DNA from: Microbacterium sorbitolivorans
GTDB taxonomy: Bacteria; Actinomycetota; Actinomycetes; Actinomycetales; Microbacteriaceae
Direction: 5' to 3'
Assembly (NCBI RefSeq): GCF_003327285.1
Contig: NZ_KZ848474.1
Location: 558,001-622,000 of the forward strand
Length of the DNA: 64,000 bases
Shown here: one piece after another, positions 32,341-39,379 of the stretch
Numbering within the stretch: position 1 is the stretch's first letter
How the letters are laid out: every line of letters starts with the position of its first letter
The notes under the pieces: generated by a model
Database searches by the model: none
What the model was told of the DNA's origin: nothing
What the model saw: the letters and a program-made list of their open reading frames with translations, nothing else
Program-made: the position numbers and the translations under genes

Positions 32341-32627
32341 GCAGAATCCGAGCGGGTGGGTGGGCCAAGCCGCTCGTGGCCCCCTGTCGTCACTGCATAC
32401 CTACATTGGGTTGGTAGCTACAAGCGGGCCGCAGTGTCTGCGGCGCTCGACTTCAGCCTTAACGGTGCCGTCGATGAACTAAACAAGTGGATCGCGGTAG
32501 TCGACGCTTCCCACTGATCGGGCGCCCCAGCATGCAAAGACCCGGGCGGGCGCCCGGACGTGCGGGTATGAGCTTTCGGTCTGCTGGTGCGCCGAACCGG
32601 TCCCCCGCACATGGCTAGGCTGTGCGT

Positions 32628-33290
32628 ATGCGACCCACTCACGTCGCCGGCCAGCTCGCGTTCCTCGCGCTCATTGCGGGCCTTACCCTGACCGGGTGCA
32701 GCGCACAGGAAGAGAGCGAGTCGGTGCCGGACGGTGCCGCCGAGGAGGCTGAGACCCCGGCGGCGGAGGAGGCGGCGGGCGACGCCGCGGATGATGACGA
32801 CGCGGACGACGCGGACGACGCGGATCGCGTCGGCGAGTTCGTCTCCTTCTCTGTCCCGGAAGGCTGGGAAGCGCAGGCAAACTTGATCGAGTCTTCCGAG
32901 TCGCTGCCGTTCGTCGATGAGGCGCTGATCTACACCGACCCGGAGAGCACGGCCAGCACTCCTCGCAACGTGACCATCATGGTCAACGCGCCGGTTGAGA
33001 ACTATCCGGACGATCCCGAGTCCTTCCTCGAATCCCTCAAGTCCGGCACCGAGGACCAGGGGTACGAGGCGACGTTCGAGGAGCTCCCGGCAGCATTGAT
33101 CGACGGGGCGGAGGTCGTCGGCTTCGCGTCGGAGACCGACTATGGCCAGGGCCTCGTGCGGCAGCACACGTATGGCCTCGTGCTCGACTCCGATCGGCCC
33201 GTCACGATCGTCTTCTCCGACGTCCCTGAGGAGTTCGACGCGCACGAAGACGAGTTCGACGCGATCCTGGCGTCTATCGAGACGTACTGA
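32628..33290 (+). CDS. Lipoprotein with acidic linker, LpqN-like
   Basis: The 220-residue product has a lipoprotein signal (AFLALIAGLTLTGCSAQ, lipobox LTGC). An acidic low-complexity linker contains DDDDADDADDADR, and the soluble domain begins FVSFSVPEGWEAQA and ends DEFDAILASIETY, like LpqN/PsbP-type lipoproteins. ATG 32628 was taken because TAGGCT lies 6 nt upstream (leaderless pattern). It would be anchored outside the membrane; function is unknown. A terminator follows the stop. Confidence 0.8.
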   Translation: MRPTHVAGQLAFLALIAGLTLTGCSAQEESESVPDGAAEEAETPAAEEAAGDAADDDDADDADDADRVGEFVSFSVPEGWEAQANLIESSESLPFVDEALIYTDPESTASTPRNVTIMVNAPVENYPDDPESFLESLKSGTEDQGYEATFEELPAALIDGAEVVGFASETDYGQGLVRQHTYGLVLDSDRPVTIVFSDVPEEFDAHEDEFDAILASIETY

Positions 33291-33310
33291 GGGATCCGCG
33301 GGGCGCGCAG

Positions 33311-33349
33311 AAGGCCCCGGATGCTCCCGATCGGAGCACCCGGGGCCTT
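33311..33349. terminator. Bidirectional terminator hairpin
   Basis: AAGGCCCCGG (33311-33320) pairs with CCGGGGCCTT (33340-33349). After one mismatch TGCTCC/GGAGCA continues the stem around a 5-nt loop. It separates the convergent lipoprotein and NADP-reductase genes and has short T/A tracts at both ends. Confidence 0.8.
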
Positions 33350-33365
33350 CTGCTTCGCGTGGGCG

Positions 33366-33944
33366 TTACTTCGACACGTTGAAGCCGCCGGTCCAGGAGA
33401 TCTTCTCCGAGGCGGCGAGGGCCAGCTGCAGGAAGCCGATGGCCTCGAGCTCGTGGGCGCGCGAGAGGGATCCGGCGTCGATCGCGACGACGCCACCGGC
33501 GGTGACGGCGGCGACGAACGCGGCCTTCGCGTCGGCGTTGTCGCCCGCGACCAGAACGGTCGTGGTCTGACCCGCGAGCTGCTTGCTCGCGAGCGTCGCG
33601 GCAAAGTTCGTGTTGAACGCCTTGAGCACGGTGCTGTTCGGGAGGAGCTTCTGGAGTTCGGCGGCGGCGGAGCTGCCGGCCGGCACGACGAGCGAGTCGA
33701 AGGTCTCGAAGTTCAGCGGGTTCGTGATGTCGACGACCGTCTTGCCCTCGAGCTGCGCGCCAACCGTCTCGACGATGTTGCCGAAGGCGGGGAACGGAAC
33801 GGCGAGGACGACGACGTCACCCTCGATGGTGGTCTGTGCGAGGTCGGCGTGCGAGATCTGCTGAACCGATGCGCCGCCCGCGGCGAGGAGGCCGCCGATC
33901 GCGGAGCCCATGTTGCCGGTGCCGATGATGCTGAAAGTTGCCAT
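33366..33944 (-). CDS. NADPH-dependent F420 reductase-like / dinucleotide-binding protein
   Basis: The 192-residue Rossmann protein starts ATFSIIGTGNMGSAIGGLLAAGG and contains VVVLAVPFPAFGNIV, VVDITNPLNFETFD and KAFNTNFAATLASKQL, as in the NPR/F420-oxidoreductase-like family. It may transfer hydride between NADP(H) and an unknown acceptor; F420 dependence cannot be judged. It is divergent from a MarR gene with an 11-bp inverted repeat in the gap, so the MarR protein probably controls it. Confidence 0.86.
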   Translation of the reverse strand: MATFSIIGTGNMGSAIGGLLAAGGASVQQISHADLAQTTIEGDVVVLAVPFPAFGNIVETVGAQLEGKTVVDITNPLNFETFDSLVVPAGSSAAAELQKLLPNSTVLKAFNTNFAATLASKQLAGQTTTVLVAGDNADAKAAFVAAVTAGGVVAIDAGSLSRAHELEAIGFLQLALAASEKISWTGGFNVSK

Positions 33945-33984
33945 GAGTGACTCTTCCTGTGTGTGGCGGCTGCCCGCCGAATCG

Positions 33985-34032
33985 ATTGGTTGTAGATGAA
34001 ACTATCACATAAAACTTGCACCTACAACCAAT
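33985..34032. promoter_or_regulatory. MarR operator-like inverted repeat between divergent genes
   Basis: ATTGGTTGTAG (33985-33995) and CTACAACCAAT (34022-34032) are perfect inverted copies separated by 26 bp of A/T-rich DNA. Each arm may be a half of an operator flanking the two divergent promoters. TAGAAT (34035-34040) lies 6 nt before the MarR ATG and is a probable -10 of a leaderless transcript. Confidence 0.65.
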
Positions 34033-34046
34033 GATAGAATCGGGGC

Positions 34047-34622
34047 ATGGCGGAGCTGAGGTACGACGAGCGGGTGGCGATTGCGCGCCTCCGCGCGCTC
34101 GGCGAGCTCCTGCCCGTCGAGCTCGATCGCCAGCTCGCCGACTCGGGCATCACATCGTTCGAGTTCACGCTGCTCGAGGCGCTCGCCGAGGCGCCCGACC
34201 ACACGCTGCGGCTGAGCCAGCTCGCCGCGCGCACGAACGCCACCCTCCCGCGCCTCTCCCGCGTCGTGAATAGCCTCGAGCGCAAGGGCCTCGTCGTGCG
34301 GTCGTCGTGTGCCGGCGACAAGCGCGCGACCAACGCGATCCTCACCGAGGAGGGCGTCGCCGCCTATCGCGAGGCCCTTCCGCTCCACACCGAGGCTGTG
34401 CAGACGAAGGTCCTCGCCGGGCTTGGCGAGGGCGGCGCCGAACGGCTCGCGAGCCTCGTCTACGAGATCCTCGTGAAGCTCGATCCCGACCGCAAGCTCG
34501 GCGTCACGGCCGACGGCGCGCCCGCCGACGAGGCGTGCGCGGCGGATCCGGATCCGGTCGCCTGTGCCGCCGACCCTGAACCGGTCGCGTGCCCGGCGGA
34601 TCCGGCGCCCGCGCGCGGTTGA
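34047..34622 (+). CDS. MarR-family regulator with Cys-containing repeat tail
   Basis: The 191-residue protein has the MarR fold (SFEFTLLEALAEAPDHTLRL, LAARTNATLPRLSRVVNSLE, wing SSCAGDKRATNAILTEEG). After residue ~152 an unusual tail consists of three short repeats of the form C-A/P-ADPxP (CAADPDP, CAADPEP, CPADPAP). Together with the wing Cys this gives several thiols that could sense oxidants or metals. It is divergent from the NADPH reductase gene across an inverted repeat. MarR assignment is firm; redox sensing is an inference. Confidence 0.9.
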   Translation: MAELRYDERVAIARLRALGELLPVELDRQLADSGITSFEFTLLEALAEAPDHTLRLSQLAARTNATLPRLSRVVNSLERKGLVVRSSCAGDKRATNAILTEEGVAAYREALPLHTEAVQTKVLAGLGEGGAERLASLVYEILVKLDPDRKLGVTADGAPADEACAADPDPVACAADPEPVACPADPAPARG

Positions 34623-34803
34623 TCTGCGCTTCGCAGGGAGCGTGTTTCTTCCATGCGTCGCGCGGCCGCGAGCCGTCACGCGTTCGACTCGCGCGACACA
34701 CACCGGAGTTACGCGCGCTTCATAGCGTGATCTCACCGCACGAAGTTGTGGTCTCGGGGCACCCGCTCCGAAGAGAACGGTGAATCATCGAATGGAGATA
34801 CAC

Positions 34804-34884
34804 ATGCTTTCTGGTCCTCTCTCGTCCCTGCTCGGCTCGCTCGGCGGTCTCGTGACTGACCTGCTTTCGTTGCTCGGGCTCTGA
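34804..34884 (+). CDS. 26-residue leucine-rich amphipathic peptide
   Basis: ATG 34804 follows AATGGAGATACAC (GGAG, 6-nt spacing) and opens a 26-codon frame ending TGA, with a terminator 20 bp later. The peptide begins MLSGPLSSLLGS and ends SLLGL. It has 11 leucines, one charged residue (Asp19), and Leu at 2, 6, 9, 13, 16, 20 and 23, a regular 3-4 heptad spacing. It would form an amphipathic or membrane-active helix. No family is recognised; possibilities are a secreted modulin-like peptide, a type I toxin or a small membrane regulator. The strong Shine-Dalgarno plus private terminator make it a likely real gene. Confidence 0.68.
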   Translation: MLSGPLSSLLGSLGGLVTDLLSLLGL

Positions 34885-34903
34885 GACCCGCGAACTTCGA
34901 CCT

Positions 34904-34938
34904 CCGCCTCCTCGCGAATACGCGAGGGGGCGGTTCTT
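34904..34938 (+). terminator. Terminator of the small-peptide gene
   Basis: CCGCCTCCTCGCG (34904-34916) pairs with CGCGAGGGGGCGG (34921-34933), one G-U pair, AATA loop, followed by TTCTTT. It is a well-formed intrinsic terminator located immediately after the 26-codon frame. Confidence 0.85.
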
Positions 34939-35001
34939 TGTCATAGCTCCGTGCAACGATATGCATAGCGAACAGTCACCCCCGCAGAAAGCTGAACCCT
35001 C

Positions 35002-35394
35002 ATGATCATCGCCGGACTCGTTCTCGCGGCCCTCGCCACGCTGCTGCACGTGTACATCTTCGTGCTCGAGGTCTTCCTCTGGACGGCGCCGCAGGGCCGG
35101 AAGACGTTTGGCACGACCGAGGAAGAGGCGGTCGTTACGAAGTCGCTCGCGTTCAACCAGGGCTTCTACAACCTGTTCCTCGCGATCGTCGCCGCGATCG
35201 GCGTGATCGTGAGCTTCGCGAGCGACAACACCGCCGTCGGTTACGCGCTCGTGTTCGCGGGCGTCGGATCCATGCTCGGTGCCGCCCTCGTGCTCTTCCT
35301 CTCGGCGCCCGACAAGCGCCCCGCATCGATCAAGCAGGGTGTGTTCCCGCTGCTCTCAGTGATCGTGCTCGGTATCGGCGTCGCGATCGCATAA
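35002..35394 (+). CDS. DUF1304 family membrane protein
   Basis: The 130-residue protein has four hydrophobic helices and the family blocks HVYIFVLEVFLWTAPQGRKT, SLAFNQGFYNLFLAIVAAIG and GYALVFAGVGSMLGAALVLF. DUF1304 proteins are small membrane proteins of unknown function, often linked to ABC or stress genes. It is full-length, unlike the deleted copy at 30009-30218. Its last 39 bp overlap the 3' end of the convergent photolyase gene. Confidence 0.9.
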   Translation: MIIAGLVLAALATLLHVYIFVLEVFLWTAPQGRKTFGTTEEEAVVTKSLAFNQGFYNLFLAIVAAIGVIVSFASDNTAVGYALVFAGVGSMLGAALVLFLSAPDKRPASIKQGVFPLLSVIVLGIGVAIA

Positions 35395-36726
35395 GCCTGC
35401 GATCGACGTCATCTCCTGTAGCGCGCTCAGCGCCGCGCGTCGGCTCTCCGCGATGTCGACGATCGGATCCGCGCCGCTATCGGGTGCCCACCGGCTCGTA
35501 TAGAGGCCCTGCGGGTCAAACCGTTTCTGCTGCACGAGCGGGTTGAAGATGCGGAAATAGGGGGCCGCGTCGGCACTGGATCCGGCAACCCACTGCCAGT
35601 TGAAGGGGTTGTTGGCCGCATCGGCGTCGACGAGGGTGTCCCAGAACCACGCCTCGCCCACGCGCCAGTCGATCAGCAGATTCTTGACGAGGAAGGACGC
35701 CGCGACCATGCGCACCCGATTGTGCATGTAGCCGGTGTGCCAGAGTTCGTTCATGCCTGCATCGACAAGCGGCACGCCCGTGCGCCCTCGCTGCCAGGAG
35801 CGGACCGCGGGATCCTCGCGAGATCGCCAGGGGAAATGATCGAACTCCGGGCGGAGATTGCGGCTCGCGAGCTCGGGGAACGAGAACAGCGTGTGCCAGG
35901 CGAACTCGCGCCACCCGAGCTCCGACAGAAAAGCGCCTGCATCCGGTTCGCCCGCGACCGCATGCCAGATCTCGAAAGGGCTCAGCTCTCCCCAGCGCAG
36001 GCGCGGGGAGAGCAGGGATGTCGAGGCGGCCGCGGGCTCATCGCGAGAACGCTCGTAATCGCGAAGGCTTGTGCTGGCGAAGGCGTTGAGCGCGCGTCGG
36101 GCGTGAAGCTCGCCGGGCTGCCATGTCGCGCCCAGGCCACCAGACCAGTCGGGCCCCTGCGGAAGCGGTAGCAGGTCGGCGATGCGGTCGGAATCGATGT
36201 CGCCGGCGCGGGACGAAGCCGCGGGTGGCACCGGCATCGGGCGCCGCGGCACGGGCGCGCGCTGGCATGCCTTCCAGAACGGGGTGAAGACGCGGTAGGG
36301 CGTACCGGATCCCGTCGCTATCGTCCACGGCTCGAAAAGAAGCGATGCAGCGAACGACGTTGCTTCGCGCCCCGATGACCGAAGGCTCTTCTTGATGCGG
36401 GCATCGAGCTCGCGCTCCGGCCTACCGTAGCGGCGGTTCCAGAACACTGCGCCTGCGCCCGTCTCGCCGGCGAGGTCCGCGACGATCCTCTCAGATCCGC
36501 CGTGGCGGAGCACGAGCGGAACCCGCAGCTCACGCAGACTATCCGCGAGCGCGGTGAGGCTGTGGTGTAGCCACCATCGCGCGGCCGCTCCGAGCGGTCG
36601 GATCCCAGGAGATTCTTCGTCGAACACGAAGAGCGCCACGACGGGTCCGCCTCGGGCGATCGCGGCCGAGAGCGCGGGGTTGTCCGCGACGCGCAGGTCG
36701 TCGCGGAACCACACGATGCTCGTCAT
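35356..36726 (-). CDS. phr: Deoxyribodipyrimidine photolyase (CPD photolyase, class I)
   Basis: The 456-residue flavoprotein repairs cyclobutane pyrimidine dimers with blue light. The N-terminal antenna domain starts TSIVWFRDDLRVADNPAL. The FAD domain has LRWGELSPFEIWHAV, SELGWREFAWHTLF, GMNELWHTGYMHNRVRMVAA and LVDADAANNPFNWQWVAGSS, with the conserved Trp residues. It is the last gene of the carotenoid operon; its ATG overlaps the hemH stop by one base (TGATG), so it is translationally coupled. The 3' end overlaps the convergent DUF1304 gene. Photorepair placed with carotenoids suggests a light-protection regulon. Confidence 0.95.
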   Translation of the reverse strand: MTSIVWFRDDLRVADNPALSAAIARGGPVVALFVFDEESPGIRPLGAAARWWLHHSLTALADSLRELRVPLVLRHGGSERIVADLAGETGAGAVFWNRRYGRPERELDARIKKSLRSSGREATSFAASLLFEPWTIATGSGTPYRVFTPFWKACQRAPVPRRPMPVPPAASSRAGDIDSDRIADLLPLPQGPDWSGGLGATWQPGELHARRALNAFASTSLRDYERSRDEPAAASTSLLSPRLRWGELSPFEIWHAVAGEPDAGAFLSELGWREFAWHTLFSFPELASRNLRPEFDHFPWRSREDPAVRSWQRGRTGVPLVDAGMNELWHTGYMHNRVRMVAASFLVKNLLIDWRVGEAWFWDTLVDADAANNPFNWQWVAGSSADAAPYFRIFNPLVQQKRFDPQGLYTSRWAPDSGADPIVDIAESRRAALSALQEMTSIAGLCDRDADTEHDH

Positions 36727-37889
36727 CAGGGCGCCACGCCCGCGGCGGCCGGCTTGAAGCCTGCGCGGACGTTTTCGCAGCAGCCCGGCCGGCACACGTC
36801 GAACCACGGCCCGAGTCGCGTTGCGGCGGGGCGCTCCTCGGGCGCCACGGCGGCGATCCGCTCCTCGATGAGGTCGACGATGCCGGCGACGAAGAGGGGA
36901 TCCGTGCCGGGGGTCGCGGTGCGCACCGCGCGGATCCCGTGCTCGGCGGCGGCGTCGAGGGCCTCCGTGTCGAGATCCCACTTCACCTCCATGTGGTCGC
37001 TGACGAAGCCGATCGGCGAGATCGCGATCGCGCCGACGCCCTCGGCGGGCAGCTCTGCAATGCGATCGCAGATGTCGGGTTCGAGCCACGGCTGCGAGGC
37101 GGGGCCGGACCGCGACTGGTAGACGAGCTCCCACGCGACGTCGGCGAAGCGGTCGTCCCGGGCGGCCACCCGCCGCATGACCTCCGCGGCGACGGCGAGG
37201 TGCTGCGCCTCATAGGCGCCGCCGGGGCCGAAGTCGCGGTCGCGGGGGCCGGAGCGCTGGGCGTCGGCCGTGGGGATCGAATGCGTCGTGAACAGCACCC
37301 GTGGGTTCTCGGCGCCGTCGACGGCGAACTCGGCCAGCGCGCGCACGATCGACGCGACGAAGGAGTCGACGAAGCCCGGGTGGTCGAAGAACTGGCGGAT
37401 CTTGTCGATCGTGACGGTGCCGGCGAGTTCGGTCTCCTCCAGCACGCGGGCGAAGTCCTCGCGGTACTGGCGGCAGCTCGAGAACGAGCTGTAGGCGCTC
37501 GTGGCGAGGGCCAGGAGGCGGGTGTCGCCCGCCTCGGCCGCCGCGCGAACGGCGTCGTCGAGGTACGGATCCCAGTTCCGGTTGCCCCAGTAGACCGGCA
37601 GGTCGATACCGCGTGCGGCCAGCTCGGCCTCGATCGCTGCCTTCAGTTCGCGGTTCTGCGCGTTGATGGGGCTGATGCCGCCGAAGTGCCGGTAGTGATG
37701 GGCAACCTCCTCGAGGCGCTCGTCGGGGATGCCGCGGCCCCGCGTGACGTTGCGCAGGAACGGGATCACGTCGTCCTGGCCCTCGGGGCCGCCGAAGCCG
37801 GCGAGCAGGATCGCGTCGTACGGCTGGCGCGCGGTGGCGTAGGGGGCGCCGGAGGACGATGCGGGGGAGGCGTAGGGAACGGTGGTCAT
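36726..37889 (-). CDS. hemH: Coproporphyrin/protoporphyrin ferrochelatase
   Basis: The 387-residue protein shows YDAILLAGFGGPEGQDDVIP, the HFGGISPINAQNRELKAAIE block, and VLFTTHSIPTADA with the metal-site His. SPIGFVSDHMEVKWDLDTEA carries the second conserved acidic/His set. The C-terminus WFDVCRPGCCENVR has the Cys cluster that holds a [2Fe-2S] centre in actinobacterial ferrochelatases. In Actinobacteria this enzyme inserts iron into coproporphyrin III. The start ATG overlaps the crtEb stop (ATGA) and the stop overlaps phr, so it is fully embedded in the carotenoid operon, which is unusual. Confidence 0.95.
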   Translation of the reverse strand: MTTVPYASPASSSGAPYATARQPYDAILLAGFGGPEGQDDVIPFLRNVTRGRGIPDERLEEVAHHYRHFGGISPINAQNRELKAAIEAELAARGIDLPVYWGNRNWDPYLDDAVRAAAEAGDTRLLALATSAYSSFSSCRQYREDFARVLEETELAGTVTIDKIRQFFDHPGFVDSFVASIVRALAEFAVDGAENPRVLFTTHSIPTADAQRSGPRDRDFGPGGAYEAQHLAVAAEVMRRVAARDDRFADVAWELVYQSRSGPASQPWLEPDICDRIAELPAEGVGAIAISPIGFVSDHMEVKWDLDTEALDAAAEHGIRAVRTATPGTDPLFVAGIVDLIEERIAAVAPEERPAATRLGPWFDVCRPGCCENVRAGFKPAAAGVAP

Positions 37890-38767
37890 GATGTTCTCCA
37901 GGGTGAGGCGGTCGTGGCGGCGTACCAGATGAGAAGCATTGTCACCAGGAAGCCGCAGAGGTAGTTGATCCACAGGAAGTGGCGCCAGCCGCGGTTCGCG
38001 CGGCCCGAGTCGTCGTCGGAGACACGCGCGAAGGGCCCCGCGGCGAGCAGATAGGGAATGGCGAGCAGAGACGCCCATGCGCCGGGCGACCCGGTCGTGA
38101 GCATGAGCAGCCCCGCTACCGTCCAGAGGGCGAGGGCCAGCCGCACCGTGCGGGCGGCACCCAGCACGGTCGCGATCGACGCGATCCCGCCCTCGCGGTC
38201 GGGCACGACGTCCTGCACCGCGCCGAACGCGTGGCTCGCCATACCCCAGAGGAAGAAGGCGAGGAGGATCGTTCCCGAGCGCAGCCCGGGCAGCTCGCCC
38301 GCCAGCACGATGCCGTACAGCGCGGGCGAGCAGAAGTGCACGCTCGACGTGATCGAGTCGAGCACGGGAATCTCTTTGAACCGGAAGGGCGGTGCCGAGT
38401 ACGCGACCACGGCGAAGAGGCTCGCCGCGAGCACGGGCCAGGACAGAGGCGGCCCCAGCACCACGAGCGCGACGACGAACGGCAGGCATGCGAGCGCTGC
38501 GCCGACCAGGACCGAACGGTGCCGGGCCGGATCCAGGAGCGCGCCCTCGACCCCGCCCTTGCGCGGGTTCGCGACATCGGAGGCGTAGTCGAAGACGTCG
38601 TTGATCCCGTACATCGCGACGTTATAGGGGATCAGGAAGAAGACGGCTCCGATCACGAGCGCCGCGTCGACGCTGCCCGTCATGAGCAGGTACGCGGCCG
38701 CGAACGGGAAGGCCGTATTGATCCAGCTCAGCGGGCGCGAGACGGACACGAGGTCAGCGATCATCAT
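37886..38767 (-). CDS. crtEb: Lycopene elongase/hydratase-type prenyltransferase CrtEb
   Basis: The 293-residue UbiA-superfamily membrane prenyltransferase has the two prenyl-diphosphate motifs NDVFDYASD (first Asp motif) and VQDVVPDREGGIASIATVLG, plus multiple hydrophobic helices. It attaches C5 units to lycopene to make the C50 precursor flavuxanthin. ATG 38767 (MMIADLVSVSRPLSWINTAF) overlaps crtYf by 14 bp; an upstream GTG at 38773 or ATG 38764 are alternatives. Its place after crtYe/crtYf matches the Corynebacterium/Microbacteriaceae decaprenoxanthin cluster. Confidence 0.93.
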   Translation of the reverse strand: MMIADLVSVSRPLSWINTAFPFAAAYLLMTGSVDAALVIGAVFFLIPYNVAMYGINDVFDYASDVANPRKGGVEGALLDPARHRSVLVGAALACLPFVVALVVLGPPLSWPVLAASLFAVVAYSAPPFRFKEIPVLDSITSSVHFCSPALYGIVLAGELPGLRSGTILLAFFLWGMASHAFGAVQDVVPDREGGIASIATVLGAARTVRLALALWTVAGLLMLTTGSPGAWASLLAIPYLLAAGPFARVSDDDSGRANRGWRHFLWINYLCGFLVTMLLIWYAATTASPWRTS

Positions 38768-39056
38768 TCCCACCCCATCGGAACCAGAGGGTGGGCAACA
38801 GGATGACTGCAGCCAGCGGATACGCGAAGTCTTCTATCGGCGCCAGGCCGATGCGCGGGCCCAGCAGATGCGCGTCGGCGTAGGTGAACAGGCCCGCCGC
38901 GATCATGACGGTGTCGAAGACGGCCGTCAGCGCGAGGATCGCGAGGCCGCCCGCGACGAGCGCGAGGAAGGGCACGCGCTCGCCGCGGCGTGCCGCGAAC
39001 ACCCCGAGCGCGACCGCGATCGCGAGGAACACCGACGAGAGGACGAGGTAGGTCAC
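38754..39056 (-). CDS. crtYf: C50 carotenoid epsilon-cyclase subunit CrtYf
   Basis: The 100-residue membrane protein from GTG 39056 has three hydrophobic helices and the lycopene-cyclase domain stretch FDTVMIAAGLFTYADAHLLG followed by GLAPIEDFAYPLAAVILLPT. It forms a heterodimer with CrtYe to cyclise flavuxanthin to decaprenoxanthin. The GTG overlaps the crtYe stop (GTGA). Length and order fit the family. Confidence 0.92.
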   Translation of the reverse strand: MTYLVLSSVFLAIAVALGVFAARRGERVPFLALVAGGLAILALTAVFDTVMIAAGLFTYADAHLLGPRIGLAPIEDFAYPLAAVILLPTLWFRWGGNDDR

Positions 39057-39379
39057 GGCCGGTCCCCTTTCCTCTCCAGCAGGCGCGCCGCCCCCAGCAC
39101 GAGCACCATCGTCACCTCGCAGAGGAACAGCAGGAACACGGGCTCCTCGAGGGGCAGCTCGGGCGCGAGCAGGACACCCGTCATGAACGGTCCATCGCCG
39201 CGCACGAAGATCCCGAGGCCGATACCGGCGAGATCCCAGGCCAGGAAGAACGCCACCCCGATCGCGAGCACGACGAGCGCGCGCCGCCAATCGCTTCCGA
39301 GGAACAGGCGGAACCGCACGTCGACGAGCACGACGCAGGCCAGGCTGACGAGCAGCGCGGCCAGGTAGACGAAGTTCAT
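39053..39379 (-). CDS. crtYe: C50 carotenoid epsilon-cyclase subunit CrtYe
   Basis: The 108-residue protein starts MNFVYLAALLVSLACVVLVD and contains FRLFLGSDWRRALVVLAIGV and LLAPELPLEEPVFLLFLCEV, the PELPLEE motif of heterodimeric lycopene-cyclase-domain proteins. Three helices are evident. It partners CrtYf. The ATG overlaps the crtI stop (ATGA). Confidence 0.93.
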   Translation of the reverse strand: MNFVYLAALLVSLACVVLVDVRFRLFLGSDWRRALVVLAIGVAFFLAWDLAGIGLGIFVRGDGPFMTGVLLAPELPLEEPVFLLFLCEVTMVLVLGAARLLERKGDRP

